Source: Blastomussa wellsi (Eukaryota; Cnidaria; Anthozoa; Scleractinia; Plerogyridae). Taken from it: 64,000 nt of DNA. Each line of letters opens with the position of its first letter. Position 1 is the stretch's first letter. Where the stretch lies: contig OX393566.1 of the NCBI GenBank assembly GCA_947652115.1, forward strand, positions 26,104,420 to 26,168,419. The letters run 5' to 3'. Shown here piece by piece: positions 62,801-63,558 of this stretch. The position numbers and the translations under genes were made by a program. Below the pieces are notes generated by a model. That model was given only the letters and a program-made list of their open reading frames with translations. It ran no database searches and was not told the DNA's origin.

Positions 62801-63558
62801 AGAATGTTACTCCACCCCAAGTATTAACTTAAAGGTGTCTATACGGCAAAAAGCGATTGTTTTGGATTTGGTACATGTATGTCTAGAATGCGTAGAAAAC
62901 TATTCTGAATTTTTTTTTTCGATTCTGTCACTTTTCACCCCAAAATCAAGCTTTAAATTTCCCGCCTTGGCCACGCCCAATGAAGTTGACCGCGTGATCG
63001 AAGATTGGTGACGAATGATGTCACTTCAGGCACATCTATCAGACATTATTCGGATGAAATCACTTTTAATTAATTATATTTCTGAATTAACAGTGAAATT
63101 AACTGACAGGAAGATTTGATGCTTCCTGACTTGATGTCACAGCCCGTTCTAGAGCCAGGACTCTTGTTTAGTAGCAACTCCTGGTCATCTTCATTGGTCG
63201 TGGCAGACGCCAGAACTTTAAAGCACTATTTTGTGGCAAACAAATTGCGGAATCCAAAAATAAAATTGGAATACTTGCTTATGCAATATTAAGATACCAA
63301 AGGCATAAAAACCTTAAATTCGCCGGTACCTATTTTCAGTACCTATGCTCAAGGCATTATATGAGGGTAAACTGCCTTGCCCAAGTACACAACACTGTAC
63401 TGTGACACCAAACCATTCAATCTGGAATCCATTGCTCTAAACATTAGCCCACCACACCTCCCATGGCATAAAAGTATCACACGTTTACATTTTCAAAAAC
63501 TTACCGGCTCTCCACGGTAGCCACGTGGCCCATCCACACCTGCGGGGCCTGGGTCGCC
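14662..63558 (-). CDS. fibrillar procollagen alpha chain gene (spliced; 5' end beyond right edge)
   Basis: About 66 exons spread over 49 kb. Order from the 5' side: end of a minor triple helix, non-helical hinge, major Gly-X-Y helix of about 1026 residues with no Gly interruption, C-telopeptide, and a COLFI C-propeptide ending GPVCFLY. The C-propeptide starts trimer assembly in the ER; the helix forms matrix fibrils after propeptide removal. Helix exons are 45, 54 or multiples of 54, all phase 0, each starting with a whole Gly codon. The calcium-site motif DPNEGCSSD is kept; the second conserved cysteine is replaced (CRELKLD). No GFPGER-type integrin site is seen; two RGD sequences occur in the helix. 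The N-propeptide domain lies outside, so the clade (A, B or C) cannot be named. Confidence 0.93.
14809..15200 (-). other. collagen intron, last
   Basis: About 390 bases without any other exon. It is entered from either of two donors (15200 or 15215). Confidence 0.6.
15201..15392 (-). CDS. collagen COLFI exon with C6 and C7 (alternative donor inside)
   Basis: Begins after CTTTTTTCAG in phase 0: [20 protein letters not shown], then [17 protein letters not shown]; VQMxFLRLLS and the following Y-x-C are COLFI hallmarks. Two donors keep the frame. The nearer one (GAG before GTATGC, end 15216) gives a better consensus but removes VCAQL; the farther one (CTG before GTGGGC, end 15201) keeps the cysteine that aligns with C7 of other chains. 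I chose the longer exon on protein grounds. Confidence 0.75.
15714..15770 (-). CDS. collagen COLFI exon (19 residues)
   Basis: Phase 0 on both sides: [19 protein letters not shown], donor CCG before GTAAAA. It takes the place of the variable W-P-x-E-x-P-x-W stretch between C5 and the VQ-FLRLLS segment of other C-propeptides. The sequence is divergent, but it is needed for frame and length. Confidence 0.75.
16038..16141 (-). CDS. collagen COLFI exon: calcium site, C3-C5
   Basis: Completes a split Gly codon: (G)[17 protein letters not shown] then [17 protein letters not shown]. EYxIDPNxGC-xxD is the conserved calcium-binding loop; cysteines C3, C4 and C5 are present. Ends phase 0 (AAG before GTACAA). 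Confidence 0.93.
16389..16737. repeat. minisatellite, eight copies, next to a splice donor
   Basis: Eight copies of ACTTGTTAGCGTGACAAAAA with minor changes start at about 16390, 16444, 16490, 16538, 16582, 16628, 16660 and 16702, joined by GAAGTGGACTTCTCAAGGAC-like spacers of variable length. The array ends at the donor of the exon 16739-16871, so it occupies the first part of that intron. Confidence 0.85.
16739..16871 (-). CDS. collagen COLFI exon: propeptide stalk and C1
   Basis: Begins after GCCGCTCAG in phase 0 and ends phase 1 (AGT G before GTTTGT). Reads [20 protein letters not shown], then [20 protein letters not shown]. Heptad-like hydrophobic residues fit the coiled-coil stalk; PARSCRELK equals NPARTCRDLK. 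The residue at C2 is Asp, not Cys. Confidence 0.9.
16872..18094 (-). other. collagen intron with a hairpin
   Basis: No exon is seen. At 17207-17268 the sequence folds on itself: GCGTGTAGCCGTACCCACC against GGTGGGTAAGGCTACACG. The open frame near 17444-17647 has no splice sites or family features. Confidence 0.5.
18095..18163 (-). CDS. collagen C-telopeptide exon
   Basis: Phase 0 on both sides: [20 protein letters not shown] then SSK, donor AAG before GTAAAA. It links the end of the helix to the C-propeptide stalk and has a GRRR basic cluster that could be a processing site. An acceptor 22 bases upstream gives a stop codon and was discarded. Confidence 0.75.
18300..18450. repeat. dispersed repeat E, copy 1
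   Basis: Shares GTCTGATCAAAATGGTGAC followed by TAGTCAGACA, and a CGGACARAAATYC block, with 57770-57865; a weaker copy is at 48140-48365. Old non-coding repeat. Confidence 0.45.
18522..18551 (-). CDS. collagen helix end exon (30 bp)
   Basis: [10 protein letters not shown]: the last Gly-X-Y triplets (to about helix residue 1026), then the start of the C-telopeptide. Phase 0; donor GCG before GTAAGC. Confidence 0.88.
19026..19061 (-). CDS. collagen helix exon, 36 bp
   Basis: [12 protein letters not shown], helix residues 1009-1020. Together with the 18-bp exon at 19610 it makes one 54-bp unit. Proline-rich, as expected near the C-terminal end, where folding starts. Confidence 0.9.
19367..19562. 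mobile_element. CpG-rich inverted-repeat element
   Basis: Left GGCGGTTTTGGTAGCGCACT and right GAGCGCGCTACCAAAATAAG then CCGCC are inverted copies; GAAACAAGCAGTGAATCG and its inverted near-copy follow inside. About 195 bp, GC-rich and full of CpG in an AT-rich intron between two very small exons. Confidence 0.6.
19610..19627 (-). CDS. collagen helix micro-exon, 18 bp
   Basis: GNDGEA, helix residues 1003-1008, bounded by CAG-type acceptor (TTTAG) and donor GCG before GTAAGT. It is one third of a 54-bp unit; the 36-bp exon at 19026 completes it. Confidence 0.82.
19762..19779 (-). CDS. collagen helix micro-exon, 18 bp
   Basis: GERGRS, helix residues 997-1002, acceptor TTTCAG and donor TCG before GTAAGT. 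With the 36-bp exon at 20490 it forms one 54-bp unit. Confidence 0.82.
20490..20525 (-). CDS. collagen helix exon, 36 bp
   Basis: [12 protein letters not shown], helix residues 985-996. Donor is CAG before GTTTGA. First part of a 54-bp unit split after 36 bases. Confidence 0.88.
20712..20935 (-). mobile_element. MITE family F, copy 1
   Basis: Minus-strand copy of the element complete at 24900-25200: shares CACTGATTGATTTAAAAATC, GCGTGCACGTTTTCCCGC and GGCCAAAGT blocks. No ORF. Confidence 0.55.
21154..21207 (-). CDS. collagen helix exon, 54 bp
   Basis: [18 protein letters not shown], helix residues 967-984, phase 0; donor GAG before GTAATT. Confidence 0.92.
21500..21553 (-). CDS. collagen helix exon, 54 bp
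   Basis: [18 protein letters not shown], helix residues 949-966, phase 0; donor AAG before GTAAAT. Confidence 0.92.
21707..22110 (+). repeat. dispersed repeat K, copies 3 and 4, split by a foldback
   Basis: CTAGTGTGTGACCATTCAAA, TGGTTCTAACTTT and AAAACCCTTGTGTGTGACC recur here two to three times in plus orientation, matching 1985-2110 and 2490-2720. The foldback at 21841-22025 interrupts one copy between GGTACTGTT and TATGCTGTACAAAGTGG. Confidence 0.6.
21841..22025. mobile_element. foldback element with about 78-bp arms
   Basis: ATAGACCTCTTTCATAAATG at the left end and CATTTATGAAAGAGGTCTAT at the right are exact inverse copies; the arms continue with few mismatches to TAACCTCGTTT / AAACGAGGTTA, leaving a loop of about 30 bases. 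Inserted in repeat K. Confidence 0.8.
22306..22359 (-). CDS. collagen helix exon, 54 bp
   Basis: [18 protein letters not shown], helix residues 931-948, phase 0; donor GAG before GTAAAT. Contains an unusual aromatic pair in X/Y positions (F, Y). Confidence 0.92.
22601..22654 (-). CDS. collagen helix exon, 54 bp
   Basis: [18 protein letters not shown], helix residues 913-930, phase 0; donor AAG before GTTAGT. Two phenylalanines in X/Y positions. Confidence 0.92.
23085..23248. mobile_element. foldback MITE
   Basis: AGACCAATTCCGATATATTA and CGCCGAGGCTTGGGG on the left are inverted at CCCCAAGCCTCGGCG and TAATATATCGGATTGGTCTA on the right; about 160 bp in total. Confidence 0.7.
23267..23360 (+). 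mobile_element. Penelope-like fragment with hammerhead-like motif, copy 2
   Basis: CCGACGA, GGGC-TAAC-GCTC, GAAACGTT, then AGCTCTTGAATCTCTTTACG as in copy 1. The cleavage-site triplet is GTT instead of GTC, which hammerheads tolerate. Followed by the same CACGTTATCAACC and GTTGATAAAA block. Confidence 0.5.
23395..23610. mobile_element. SINE-like repeat, copy 1
   Basis: GGAGGAAAACCAGAGAACCC, GAGAGAACCAACAACAAACC and CATATGACACCAGGCTGGAA also occur at 62380-62470. On the minus strand the tRNA-like GGTTGGATTCCAGCC box suggests a tRNA-derived SINE. Confidence 0.55.
23784..23858 (-). repeat. tRNA-derived sequence (pseudo-tRNA or SINE head)
   Basis: On the minus strand CCCCGGTAGTGTAGTGGTCA is an A-box-like D arm and GAGTTCGATTCCAGCTC a B-box T arm at the right spacing. 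The two ends do not pair as an acceptor stem, so it is not called a working tRNA gene. Confidence 0.55.
23944..24055 (-). mobile_element. tRNA-related SINE fragment, inverted to 23535-23608
   Basis: Minus strand reads GAGGGTGGCGCAGTGGCGAG (tRNA-like A box) through CAACCCAATCTCC to GAAATTAG. The last part is an inverted copy of 23550-23608, so two copies face each other around the pseudo-tRNA. Confidence 0.55.
24180..24233 (-). CDS. collagen helix exon, 54 bp
   Basis: [18 protein letters not shown], helix residues 895-912, phase 0; donor GAC before GTGAGT. Poor in proline. Confidence 0.92.
24900..25200 (+). mobile_element. MITE family F, full-length copy 2
   Basis: Ends are inverted: GCGAGTTTCAATTGAG on the left (24919-24934) and CTCAATTGAAACTCGC on the right (25182-25197). 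Inside: TTTGGCCAATCAAAA and ACGAGATTTTTAAACCAATC. Other copies at 20712, 29850 and 39360. Confidence 0.75.
25229..25336 (-). CDS. collagen helix exon, 108 bp
   Basis: [18 protein letters not shown] then [18 protein letters not shown], helix residues 859-894: two 54-bp units without an intron between them. Phase 0; donor ACT before GTAAGT. Confidence 0.93.
25574..25627 (-). CDS. collagen helix exon, 54 bp
   Basis: [18 protein letters not shown], helix residues 841-858, phase 0; donor GAG before GTTAGA. Confidence 0.92.
25768..25821 (-). CDS. collagen helix exon, 54 bp
   Basis: [18 protein letters not shown], helix residues 823-840, phase 0; donor CCG before GTAGGT. Confidence 0.92.
26575..26890. 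repeat. minisatellite, about four units
   Basis: GCGTAATTTTTTGCTTTGCT then ATGCAGTAAA occurs at about 26600, 26679, 26754 and 26832, with AGATATTTTTAGGCCAACAA and ACAAGTTGAAAACGAA between. The unit is about 75-80 bp; the first and last are partial. Confidence 0.85.
27032..27085 (-). CDS. collagen helix exon, 54 bp, with RGD
   Basis: [18 protein letters not shown], helix residues 805-822, phase 0; donor CAA before GTAAGT. Contains Arg-Gly-Asp and no proline at all in 18 residues, so this part of the helix may be locally loose. Confidence 0.92.
27403..27492. repeat. hairpin with about 22-bp arms
   Basis: GATCAGGCGTTCTTATTTTT and AAAAATAAGAACGCCTGATC are inverse copies around a short loop; outer CCTGC/GCAGG adds to the stem. 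Confidence 0.75.
27663..27716 (-). CDS. collagen helix exon, 54 bp
   Basis: [18 protein letters not shown], helix residues 787-804, phase 0; donor AAG before GTTTGA. Confidence 0.92.
27825..27878 (-). CDS. collagen helix exon, 54 bp
   Basis: [18 protein letters not shown], helix residues 769-786, phase 0; donor AGT before GTAAAT. Confidence 0.92.
28405..28458 (-). CDS. collagen helix exon, 54 bp
   Basis: [18 protein letters not shown], helix residues 751-768, phase 0; donor CCT before GTATGT. Confidence 0.92.
28599..28652 (-). CDS. collagen helix exon, 54 bp
   Basis: [18 protein letters not shown], helix residues 733-750, phase 0; donor CCG before GTAAGT. Confidence 0.92.
28752..28805 (-). 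CDS. collagen helix exon, 54 bp
   Basis: [18 protein letters not shown], helix residues 715-732, phase 0; donor AAG before GTAAGC. Separated from the next exon by only 99 bases. Confidence 0.92.
29138..29191 (-). CDS. collagen helix exon, 54 bp
   Basis: [18 protein letters not shown], helix residues 697-714, phase 0; donor CCT before GTAAGT. Confidence 0.92.
29422..29475 (-). CDS. collagen helix exon, 54 bp
   Basis: [18 protein letters not shown], helix residues 679-696, phase 0; donor GCT before GTAAGT. Confidence 0.92.
29850..30070 (+). mobile_element. MITE family F, copy 3
   Basis: CCAATCAAAACTC, GAGCGAGTCACGATTG and GCACGAGATTTTTAAACCAA match 24970-25130 in order; the terminal repeats are degraded. 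Confidence 0.6.
30275..30515. mobile_element. MITE family B, copy 2
   Basis: AAAGGGCCCTAGTCAGCC at the left end and AAAATGGCGGAGGCTGAC near the right; internal CATACAATTTCCATAATTTT equals 8990-9020. About 240 bp. Confidence 0.65.
30940..30993 (-). CDS. collagen helix exon, 54 bp
   Basis: [18 protein letters not shown], helix residues 661-678, phase 0; donor TTG before GTAAGT. No proline; highly charged. Confidence 0.92.
30994..31837 (-). other. collagen intron, no clear element
   Basis: Contains repeated CTCGCAAA/TTTGCGAG words near 31340-31415 and a GATGATGATGATGATG run at 31527, perhaps the tail of an old retroelement. No exon seen. Confidence 0.4.
31838..31891 (-). CDS. collagen helix exon, 54 bp
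   Basis: [18 protein letters not shown], helix residues 643-660, phase 0; donor AAG before GTATGG. Confidence 0.92.
32140..32265. repeat. hairpin repeat
   Basis: CTACGTGAAAAAGTAGA is inverted at TCTACTTTTTTTCTTCACGTAG; outer AACATAA...CACTATAGTAG and CTGTAGTG...TTATGTT also pair roughly. A small foldback beside the larger one at 32368. Confidence 0.55.
32368..32806. mobile_element. large foldback element, arms about 195 bp
   Basis: CCTAACACCAAAATATTTTT at the left end is inverted at AAAATATTTTGGTGTTAGG; the arms continue through TAAAATACACCTTTG, CTGGCTATTTATAGCAT, GACCGAGTCAGAAGGGGCGT and TCTTGATTTGA to a loop of about 35 bases. One terminus also appears at 50430-50490. Confidence 0.85.
32837..32890 (-). 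CDS. collagen helix exon, 54 bp
   Basis: [18 protein letters not shown], helix residues 625-642, phase 0; donor ATG before GTTTGT. Its donor side lies only about 30 bases from the end of the large foldback. Confidence 0.92.
32964..33098. mobile_element. small MITE with terminal inverted repeats
   Basis: TTAAAGTGCATATGAAGCG at 32968 and CGCTTCATATGCACTTTAA at 33076 are exact inverse copies about 130 bases apart; no ORF. Confidence 0.75.
33525..33578 (-). CDS. collagen helix exon, 54 bp
   Basis: [18 protein letters not shown], helix residues 607-624, phase 0; donor ACG before GTAACC. Strongly basic (five Arg/Lys). Confidence 0.92.
33846..33990. repeat. hairpin repeat with about 55-bp arms
   Basis: AGGTAACAGGACTAC and TTGTCCAATTTGAAAATAAT are inverted at ATTATTTCCAAATTGGACAA and GTAGTCCTATTACAT; AAAAATTCC/AGAATTTTT adds inner pairing. 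Confidence 0.7.
34022..34075 (-). CDS. collagen helix exon, 54 bp
   Basis: [18 protein letters not shown], helix residues 589-606, phase 0; donor AAG before GTAATC. Confidence 0.92.
34455..34508 (-). CDS. collagen helix exon, 54 bp
   Basis: [18 protein letters not shown], helix residues 571-588, phase 0; donor CCG before GTGAGT. First exon after the size series that matches vertebrate exons 6-32. Confidence 0.92.
34756..34876. repeat. hairpin repeat
   Basis: CAATTAGATTATGAGCTCGA and TTTTTATGAGGTGATAGTTG pair with CATCACCTCATAGAAATCGA and AAAAATCTAATTG. Shares its outer end with the smaller repeat at 525-605. Confidence 0.65.
35391..35444 (-). CDS. collagen helix exon, 54 bp
   Basis: [18 protein letters not shown], helix residues 553-570, phase 0; donor ATG before GTAAGT. 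Second half of vertebrate-type exon 32 (108 bp). Confidence 0.92.
35445..36269 (-). other. collagen intron, no exon
   Basis: No coding signal. A short palindrome CTCCTACGGCTGCGTAGGAG lies at 36140-36160. Confidence 0.45.
36270..36478. mobile_element. inverted-repeat element (MITE)
   Basis: CAGGATCCGGTCACGTGGTA with CAAAATCAGCCATGCTGG on the left is inverted at CCAGCATGGCGGATTTTGTA with CCATGTGACCGGATCCTG on the right. About 210 bp, no ORF. Confidence 0.75.
36522..36575 (-). CDS. collagen helix exon, 54 bp
   Basis: [18 protein letters not shown], helix residues 535-552, phase 0; donor CCG before GTAAGG. First half of vertebrate-type exon 32. Confidence 0.92.
37233..37286 (-). CDS. collagen helix exon, 54 bp
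   Basis: [18 protein letters not shown], helix residues 517-534, phase 0; donor CCG before GTTAGT. With the 45-bp exon at 37740 it equals vertebrate exon 31 (99 bp). Confidence 0.92.
37740..37784 (-). CDS. collagen helix exon, 45 bp
   Basis: [15 protein letters not shown], helix residues 502-516, phase 0; donor CCG before GTAATC. Confidence 0.92.
38292..38336 (-). CDS. collagen helix exon, 45 bp
   Basis: [15 protein letters not shown], helix residues 487-501, phase 0; donor AGG before GTGAGA. Corresponds in order and size to vertebrate exon 30. Confidence 0.92.
38561..38660 (+). mobile_element. Penelope-like fragment with broken hammerhead-like motif, copy 3
   Basis: CCGACGA, GGGC-TAAC-GCTC as in the other copies, but GAAAC has become AAAAC, hitting an essential hammerhead position. 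Followed by GGCCAATTCACATTATCAAC and GTTGATAAAA as in copy 1. Confidence 0.5.
39268..39321 (-). CDS. collagen helix exon, 54 bp
   Basis: [18 protein letters not shown], helix residues 469-486, phase 0; donor CCG before GTAAGT. Vertebrate-type exon 29. Confidence 0.92.
39360..39610 (+). mobile_element. MITE family F, copy 4
   Basis: ACTTTGGCCAAGGATGGAGA, GAAAACATGCACATGCAATT then CACGATTG, and TTTTTTTAACCAATCACTGA match family F in order. Confidence 0.55.
39939..39992 (-). CDS. collagen helix exon, 54 bp, with RGD
   Basis: [18 protein letters not shown], helix residues 451-468, phase 0; donor GTG before GTGTGT. Contains Arg-Gly-Asp. Vertebrate-type exon 28. Confidence 0.9.
40155..40235. repeat. 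GACT tetranucleotide run and derivatives
   Basis: TGATTGACTGACTGACTGAC then CTAGCTGGGCCAGCCAGTCC: a short simple repeat that decays to the right. Confidence 0.6.
40247..40638 (+). mobile_element. MITE family G, copy 2 (best preserved)
   Basis: AAAGGAGCACTGTCAC at the left end and GTGACAGTGCCCCTTTAA at the right are terminal inverted repeats about 390 bp apart. Copies at 3213-3592 (minus) and 52487-52860 (plus). Confidence 0.8.
40650..40703 (-). CDS. collagen helix exon, 54 bp
   Basis: [18 protein letters not shown], helix residues 433-450, phase 0; donor GCA before GTAAGT. Its donor is 11 bases from the end of MITE G. Vertebrate-type exon 27. Confidence 0.92.
40704..41511 (-). other. collagen intron, no recognised feature
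   Basis: AT-rich, with no exon, repeat family or RNA signal seen. Confidence 0.5.
41512..41565 (-). CDS. collagen helix exon, 54 bp
   Basis: [18 protein letters not shown], helix residues 415-432, phase 0; donor AAG before GTAAAA. Vertebrate-type exon 26. Confidence 0.92.
41638..42522 (+). mobile_element. 0.9-kb inverted-repeat element with 201-codon ORF
   Basis: The left end AAAACTAGGAACACCAGAAC is inverted at the right end GTTCCGGTGTTCCTGGTTTT, about 885 bases apart. Between them, 41725-42330 is open for 201 codons on the plus strand, the longest open frame in the window. The protein ([13 protein letters not shown]... to KFLSKRLIK) shows no domain I recognise; no DDE or other catalytic pattern is clear. 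It may be a captured piece of host sequence or a chance frame. No clear target-site duplication. Confidence 0.5.
42748..42801 (-). CDS. collagen helix exon, 54 bp
   Basis: [18 protein letters not shown], helix residues 397-414, phase 0; donor GCG before GTGAGT. Starts with GPQGIAG, the sequence cut by collagenase in vertebrate type I collagen, here at another position. Second half of vertebrate-type exon 25. Confidence 0.92.
43296..43342 (-). pseudogene. decayed extra collagen exon (47 bp)
   Basis: After a usable acceptor (CGGTAG) the minus strand reads [10 protein letters not shown], then loses the Gly rhythm. With one T removed from the TTTT run, GFAPGQK would follow, giving a 45-bp-type exon, but one further base separates it from the GT at 43295. 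As it stands the exon is 47 bases and would shift the frame. The vertebrate exon-size order has no room for it. Read as a duplicated exon under decay, or as an assembly error. Confidence 0.5.
43455..43499 (-). CDS. collagen helix exon, 45 bp
   Basis: [15 protein letters not shown], helix residues 382-396, phase 0; donor CCT before GTAAGT. First half of vertebrate-type exon 25. Confidence 0.92.
43846..43916 (+). mobile_element. retroposon 3' tail with TTA repeat
   Basis: AGGCGCATTGAGGTTAGAAA then ACGCGCCCTATAAGCACC, followed by about seven TTA units. GCGC...ATAAGCACC plus a simple trinucleotide tail is a frequent 3' end of SINE or LINE copies. Confidence 0.5.
44265..44318 (-). CDS. collagen helix exon, 54 bp
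   Basis: [18 protein letters not shown], helix residues 364-381, phase 0; donor CCA before GTAAGT. Vertebrate-type exon 24. Confidence 0.92.
44319..45584 (-). other. collagen intron, no recognised feature
   Basis: No exon or repeat family seen over 1.27 kb; minus-strand open frames around 44565-44842 lack splice context. Confidence 0.45.
45585..45629 (-). CDS. collagen helix exon, 45 bp
   Basis: [15 protein letters not shown], helix residues 349-363, phase 0; donor AGG before GTGAGT. Second half of vertebrate-type exon 23. Confidence 0.92.
45810..45863 (-). CDS. collagen helix exon, 54 bp
   Basis: [18 protein letters not shown], helix residues 331-348, phase 0; donor CAG before GTATGT. First half of vertebrate-type exon 23. 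Confidence 0.92.
46070..46505. repeat. cryptic TTGT/TCTG simple repeat
   Basis: Long stretch of TTG, TTTG and TCTG words (GCTTGTCTGTCTATC, TTGATTGATTG, TGTCTGTTTGTC), i.e. an A/C-rich tract on the collagen coding strand. It runs up to the donor of the exon 46512-46565. Confidence 0.6.
46512..46565 (-). CDS. collagen helix exon, 54 bp
   Basis: [18 protein letters not shown], helix residues 313-330, phase 0; donor AAG before GTGAGC. Vertebrate-type exon 22. Confidence 0.92.
46566..47364 (-). other. collagen intron with a short tandem duplication
   Basis: GGGCTAGTGGATTTT occurs twice in a row at about 47086-47122, next to GTGAAGG...CCTTCAC pieces. No exon seen. Confidence 0.5.
47365..47418 (-). 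CDS. collagen helix exon, 54 bp
   Basis: [18 protein letters not shown], helix residues 295-312, phase 0; donor AGG before GTAAGC. Second half of vertebrate-type exon 21. Confidence 0.92.
48011..48064 (-). CDS. collagen helix exon, 54 bp
   Basis: [18 protein letters not shown], helix residues 277-294, phase 0; donor CGG before GTAATT. First half of vertebrate-type exon 21. Confidence 0.92.
48140..48365. repeat. dispersed repeat E, weak copy
   Basis: GACATTGGACA, TGTCCGATGAAATC, CAGACATAATGTCTGAACAA and TATGGTGACTTAATCGGACA resemble the repeat at 18300 and 57720 in word order but are diverged. Confidence 0.35.
48848..48901 (-). CDS. collagen helix exon, 54 bp
   Basis: [18 protein letters not shown], helix residues 259-276, phase 0; donor GGG before GTTTGT. 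Vertebrate-type exon 20. Confidence 0.92.
49057..49101 (-). CDS. collagen helix exon, 45 bp
   Basis: [15 protein letters not shown], helix residues 244-258, phase 0; donor CAG before GTTTGT. Second half of vertebrate-type exon 19. Confidence 0.92.
49393..49446 (-). CDS. collagen helix exon, 54 bp
   Basis: [18 protein letters not shown], helix residues 226-243, phase 0; donor GAT before GTAAGT. First half of vertebrate-type exon 19. Confidence 0.92.
49672..49815. mobile_element. MITE family B, copy 3 (truncated)
   Basis: AAAGGGCCCTAGTCAGCCTC and AAACACTTCC...AACATAACTTACAGCAAT equal pieces of 8940-8975 and 30275-30300, but the order shows one end folded next to the other; probably a rearranged copy. 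Confidence 0.5.
49825..50495 (+). repeat. dispersed repeat C, copy 1
   Basis: Matches 53718-54300 over several hundred bases (GCTAGGCCTGCTAAATTTTC, GACATCAAGCTGAGTACCGT, CCATATTTGTGCCCCT, CTGAATTGTTTNAAATTTAG). The end at 50430-50490 also shares the terminus of the foldback at 32368 (GGTGCAAAGGT...TTAGGTGAACTTTAA). No ORF. Confidence 0.75.
50867..51064 (-). CDS. collagen helix exon, 198 bp (fused)
   Basis: 66 residues, helix 160-225, from [18 protein letters not shown] through [19 protein letters not shown] to GPPGSKGDQ, unbroken Gly-X-Y, phase 0, donor CAG before GTAACC. The length equals vertebrate exons 16+17+18 (54+99+45), so introns were lost here while neighbours kept theirs. Confidence 0.93.
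51554..51598 (-). CDS. collagen helix exon, 45 bp
   Basis: [15 protein letters not shown], helix residues 145-159, phase 0; donor GCG before GTATGT. Vertebrate-type exon 15. Confidence 0.92.
52139..52262 (+). repeat. dispersed repeat A, copy 2
   Basis: GGGGGATACTCCTAAACATG, GGCTATA, GGTATATGCACTGCAGTATA and GGTTTTCGAGGTTCTTGG match 1020-1110 in order. Confidence 0.5.
52487..52860 (+). mobile_element. MITE family G, copy 3 (diverged)
   Basis: Aligns along its whole length with 40247-40638: AAATGCTCCAGCAGAATAG, GAAGATATCAAATGACAAT, CAATCCACTTCCATCCTCGC and ATATGACAATGCCCCATTTA. Confidence 0.65.
53002..53055 (-). CDS. collagen helix exon, 54 bp
   Basis: [18 protein letters not shown], helix residues 127-144, phase 0; donor GCA before GTAAGT. 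Vertebrate-type exon 14. Confidence 0.92.
53718..54300 (+). repeat. dispersed repeat C, copy 2
   Basis: Same orientation and order as 49850-50420; a small inner stretch (CCCTTGGAAGGACACAAATA) has extra bases. The two copies lie 3.9 kb apart in different introns. Confidence 0.75.
54731..54775 (-). CDS. collagen helix exon, 45 bp
   Basis: [15 protein letters not shown], helix residues 112-126, phase 0; donor AAG before GTTTGT. Vertebrate-type exon 13. Confidence 0.92.
55055..55430 (+). mobile_element. LINE 3' end remnant
   Basis: Plus strand at 55071 reads DKWNS, stop, [20 protein letters not shown]: the W-N-x-L-P-D-x-(10)-S-x-F-K-x-L pattern that closes many LINE reverse-transcriptase proteins. 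One stop codon shows decay. An AT-rich 3' untranslated part with ATAAATAAATAAAA follows to about 55430. Confidence 0.65.
55833..55886 (-). CDS. collagen helix exon, 54 bp
   Basis: [18 protein letters not shown], helix residues 94-111, phase 0; donor ACA before GTAAGT. Vertebrate-type exon 12. Confidence 0.92.
55887..57719 (-). other. collagen intron, no recognised exon
   Basis: About 1.8 kb. CGTTTACACGCA occurs twice near 56577-56600 and an inverse word near 56845 (TGTAAACGAACTT), hinting at a decayed inverted-repeat element of about 300 bp; nothing else is recognised. Confidence 0.4.
57720..57865. repeat. dispersed repeat E, copy 2
   Basis: TGTCCGGACAAATTC, CCGGTAAACACTACAG and GTCTGATCAAAATGGTGACA match 18310-18440. 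Confidence 0.45.
57941..57994 (-). CDS. collagen helix exon, 54 bp
   Basis: [18 protein letters not shown], helix residues 76-93, phase 0; donor CAG before GTAAGA. The lysine at about residue 90 lies near the position (87) of the vertebrate cross-linking lysine. Vertebrate-type exon 11. Confidence 0.92.
58450..58503 (-). CDS. collagen helix exon, 54 bp
   Basis: [18 protein letters not shown], helix residues 58-75, phase 0; donor CCA before GTAAGT. Vertebrate-type exon 10. Confidence 0.92.
58890..58943 (-). CDS. collagen helix exon, 54 bp
   Basis: [18 protein letters not shown], helix residues 40-57, phase 0; donor GAT before GTAAGT. Vertebrate-type exon 9. Confidence 0.92.
59336..59389 (-). 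CDS. collagen helix exon, 54 bp
   Basis: [18 protein letters not shown], helix residues 22-39, phase 0; donor TCG before GTAACT. Vertebrate-type exon 8. Confidence 0.92.
59860..59970. repeat. hairpin repeat
   Basis: TGGTTTCAAGTTGAGGCTGG and ACTCCAGCTTCAACTTGAAA are inverse near-copies about 50 bases apart, inside a collagen intron. Confidence 0.55.
60290..60478 (-). mobile_element. SINE-like repeat with tRNA-type head
   Basis: Minus strand reads GCGGGCTAATGGTTAGTGCA (A box) then GGGGGTTGAATACTGGCC (B-box-like), TTGTGCTCTTGGACAAGACA and onward. The same head occurs, truncated, at 63345-63470. Confidence 0.6.
60511..60555 (-). CDS. collagen helix exon, 45 bp
   Basis: [15 protein letters not shown], helix residues 7-21, phase 0; donor GAT before GTATGA. 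Vertebrate-type exon 7. Confidence 0.92.
60717..60788 (-). CDS. collagen hinge and helix-start exon, 72 bp
   Basis: [18 protein letters not shown] (N-telopeptide-like, non-helical, one Lys) then GQKGSP, the first triplets of the major helix. Phase 0; donor CCT before GTAAGT. Same 72-bp size and role as vertebrate junction exon 6. Confidence 0.88.
61403..61548. repeat. foldback repeat
   Basis: CCATGGAAACTGCTTGAACG and TTTTATTCACTTGTTGCTAT then GCAT are inverted at ATGCATAGCAACTCGTGAAT then AAAA and ATCGTTCATGCTCACTTTCC then ATGG. About 145 bp. Confidence 0.75.
61743..61883 (-). CDS. collagen minor-helix end and hinge exon, 141 bp
   Basis: [18 protein letters not shown] and GYPGPPGD close the minor helix; then the non-helical [18 protein letters not shown] and IGH. 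Phase 0; donor CAT before GTAAGG. This is the break between minor and major helix, the zone where N-propeptide processing would be expected. Confidence 0.88.
62285..62515. mobile_element. SINE-like repeat, copy 2
   Basis: GAGGAAAACCAGAGAACCCA, GGAGAGAACCAATAACAAAC and ACATATGACACCGGGTCAGA match 23450-23540; minus strand has GGTTCGATTCTGACC, a B-box sequence. Confidence 0.6.
63345..63470 (-). mobile_element. SINE-like fragment
   Basis: GGTGGGCTAATGTTTAGAGC, GGATTCCAGATTGAA and TTGGGCAAGGCAG on the minus strand parallel the element at 60290-60478. Confidence 0.5.
63505..63558 (-). CDS. collagen minor-helix exon, 54 bp
   Basis: [18 protein letters not shown], phase 0; donor CCG before GTAAGT. 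Part of the minor triple helix of the N-propeptide; the preceding exons lie beyond the right edge. Confidence 0.9.

Larger units (their letters stand above)
61884..63504 (-). other. collagen intron with SINEs and a donor-region duplicate
   Basis: No intact exon. The stretch 62677-62721 repeats the donor region of the exon at 61743 (AATAAGTAAAAAAATAAGCT, ATCCACTTTCTTACAATGTC), possibly a decayed exon copy. SINE pieces are at 62285 and 63345. Confidence 0.5.
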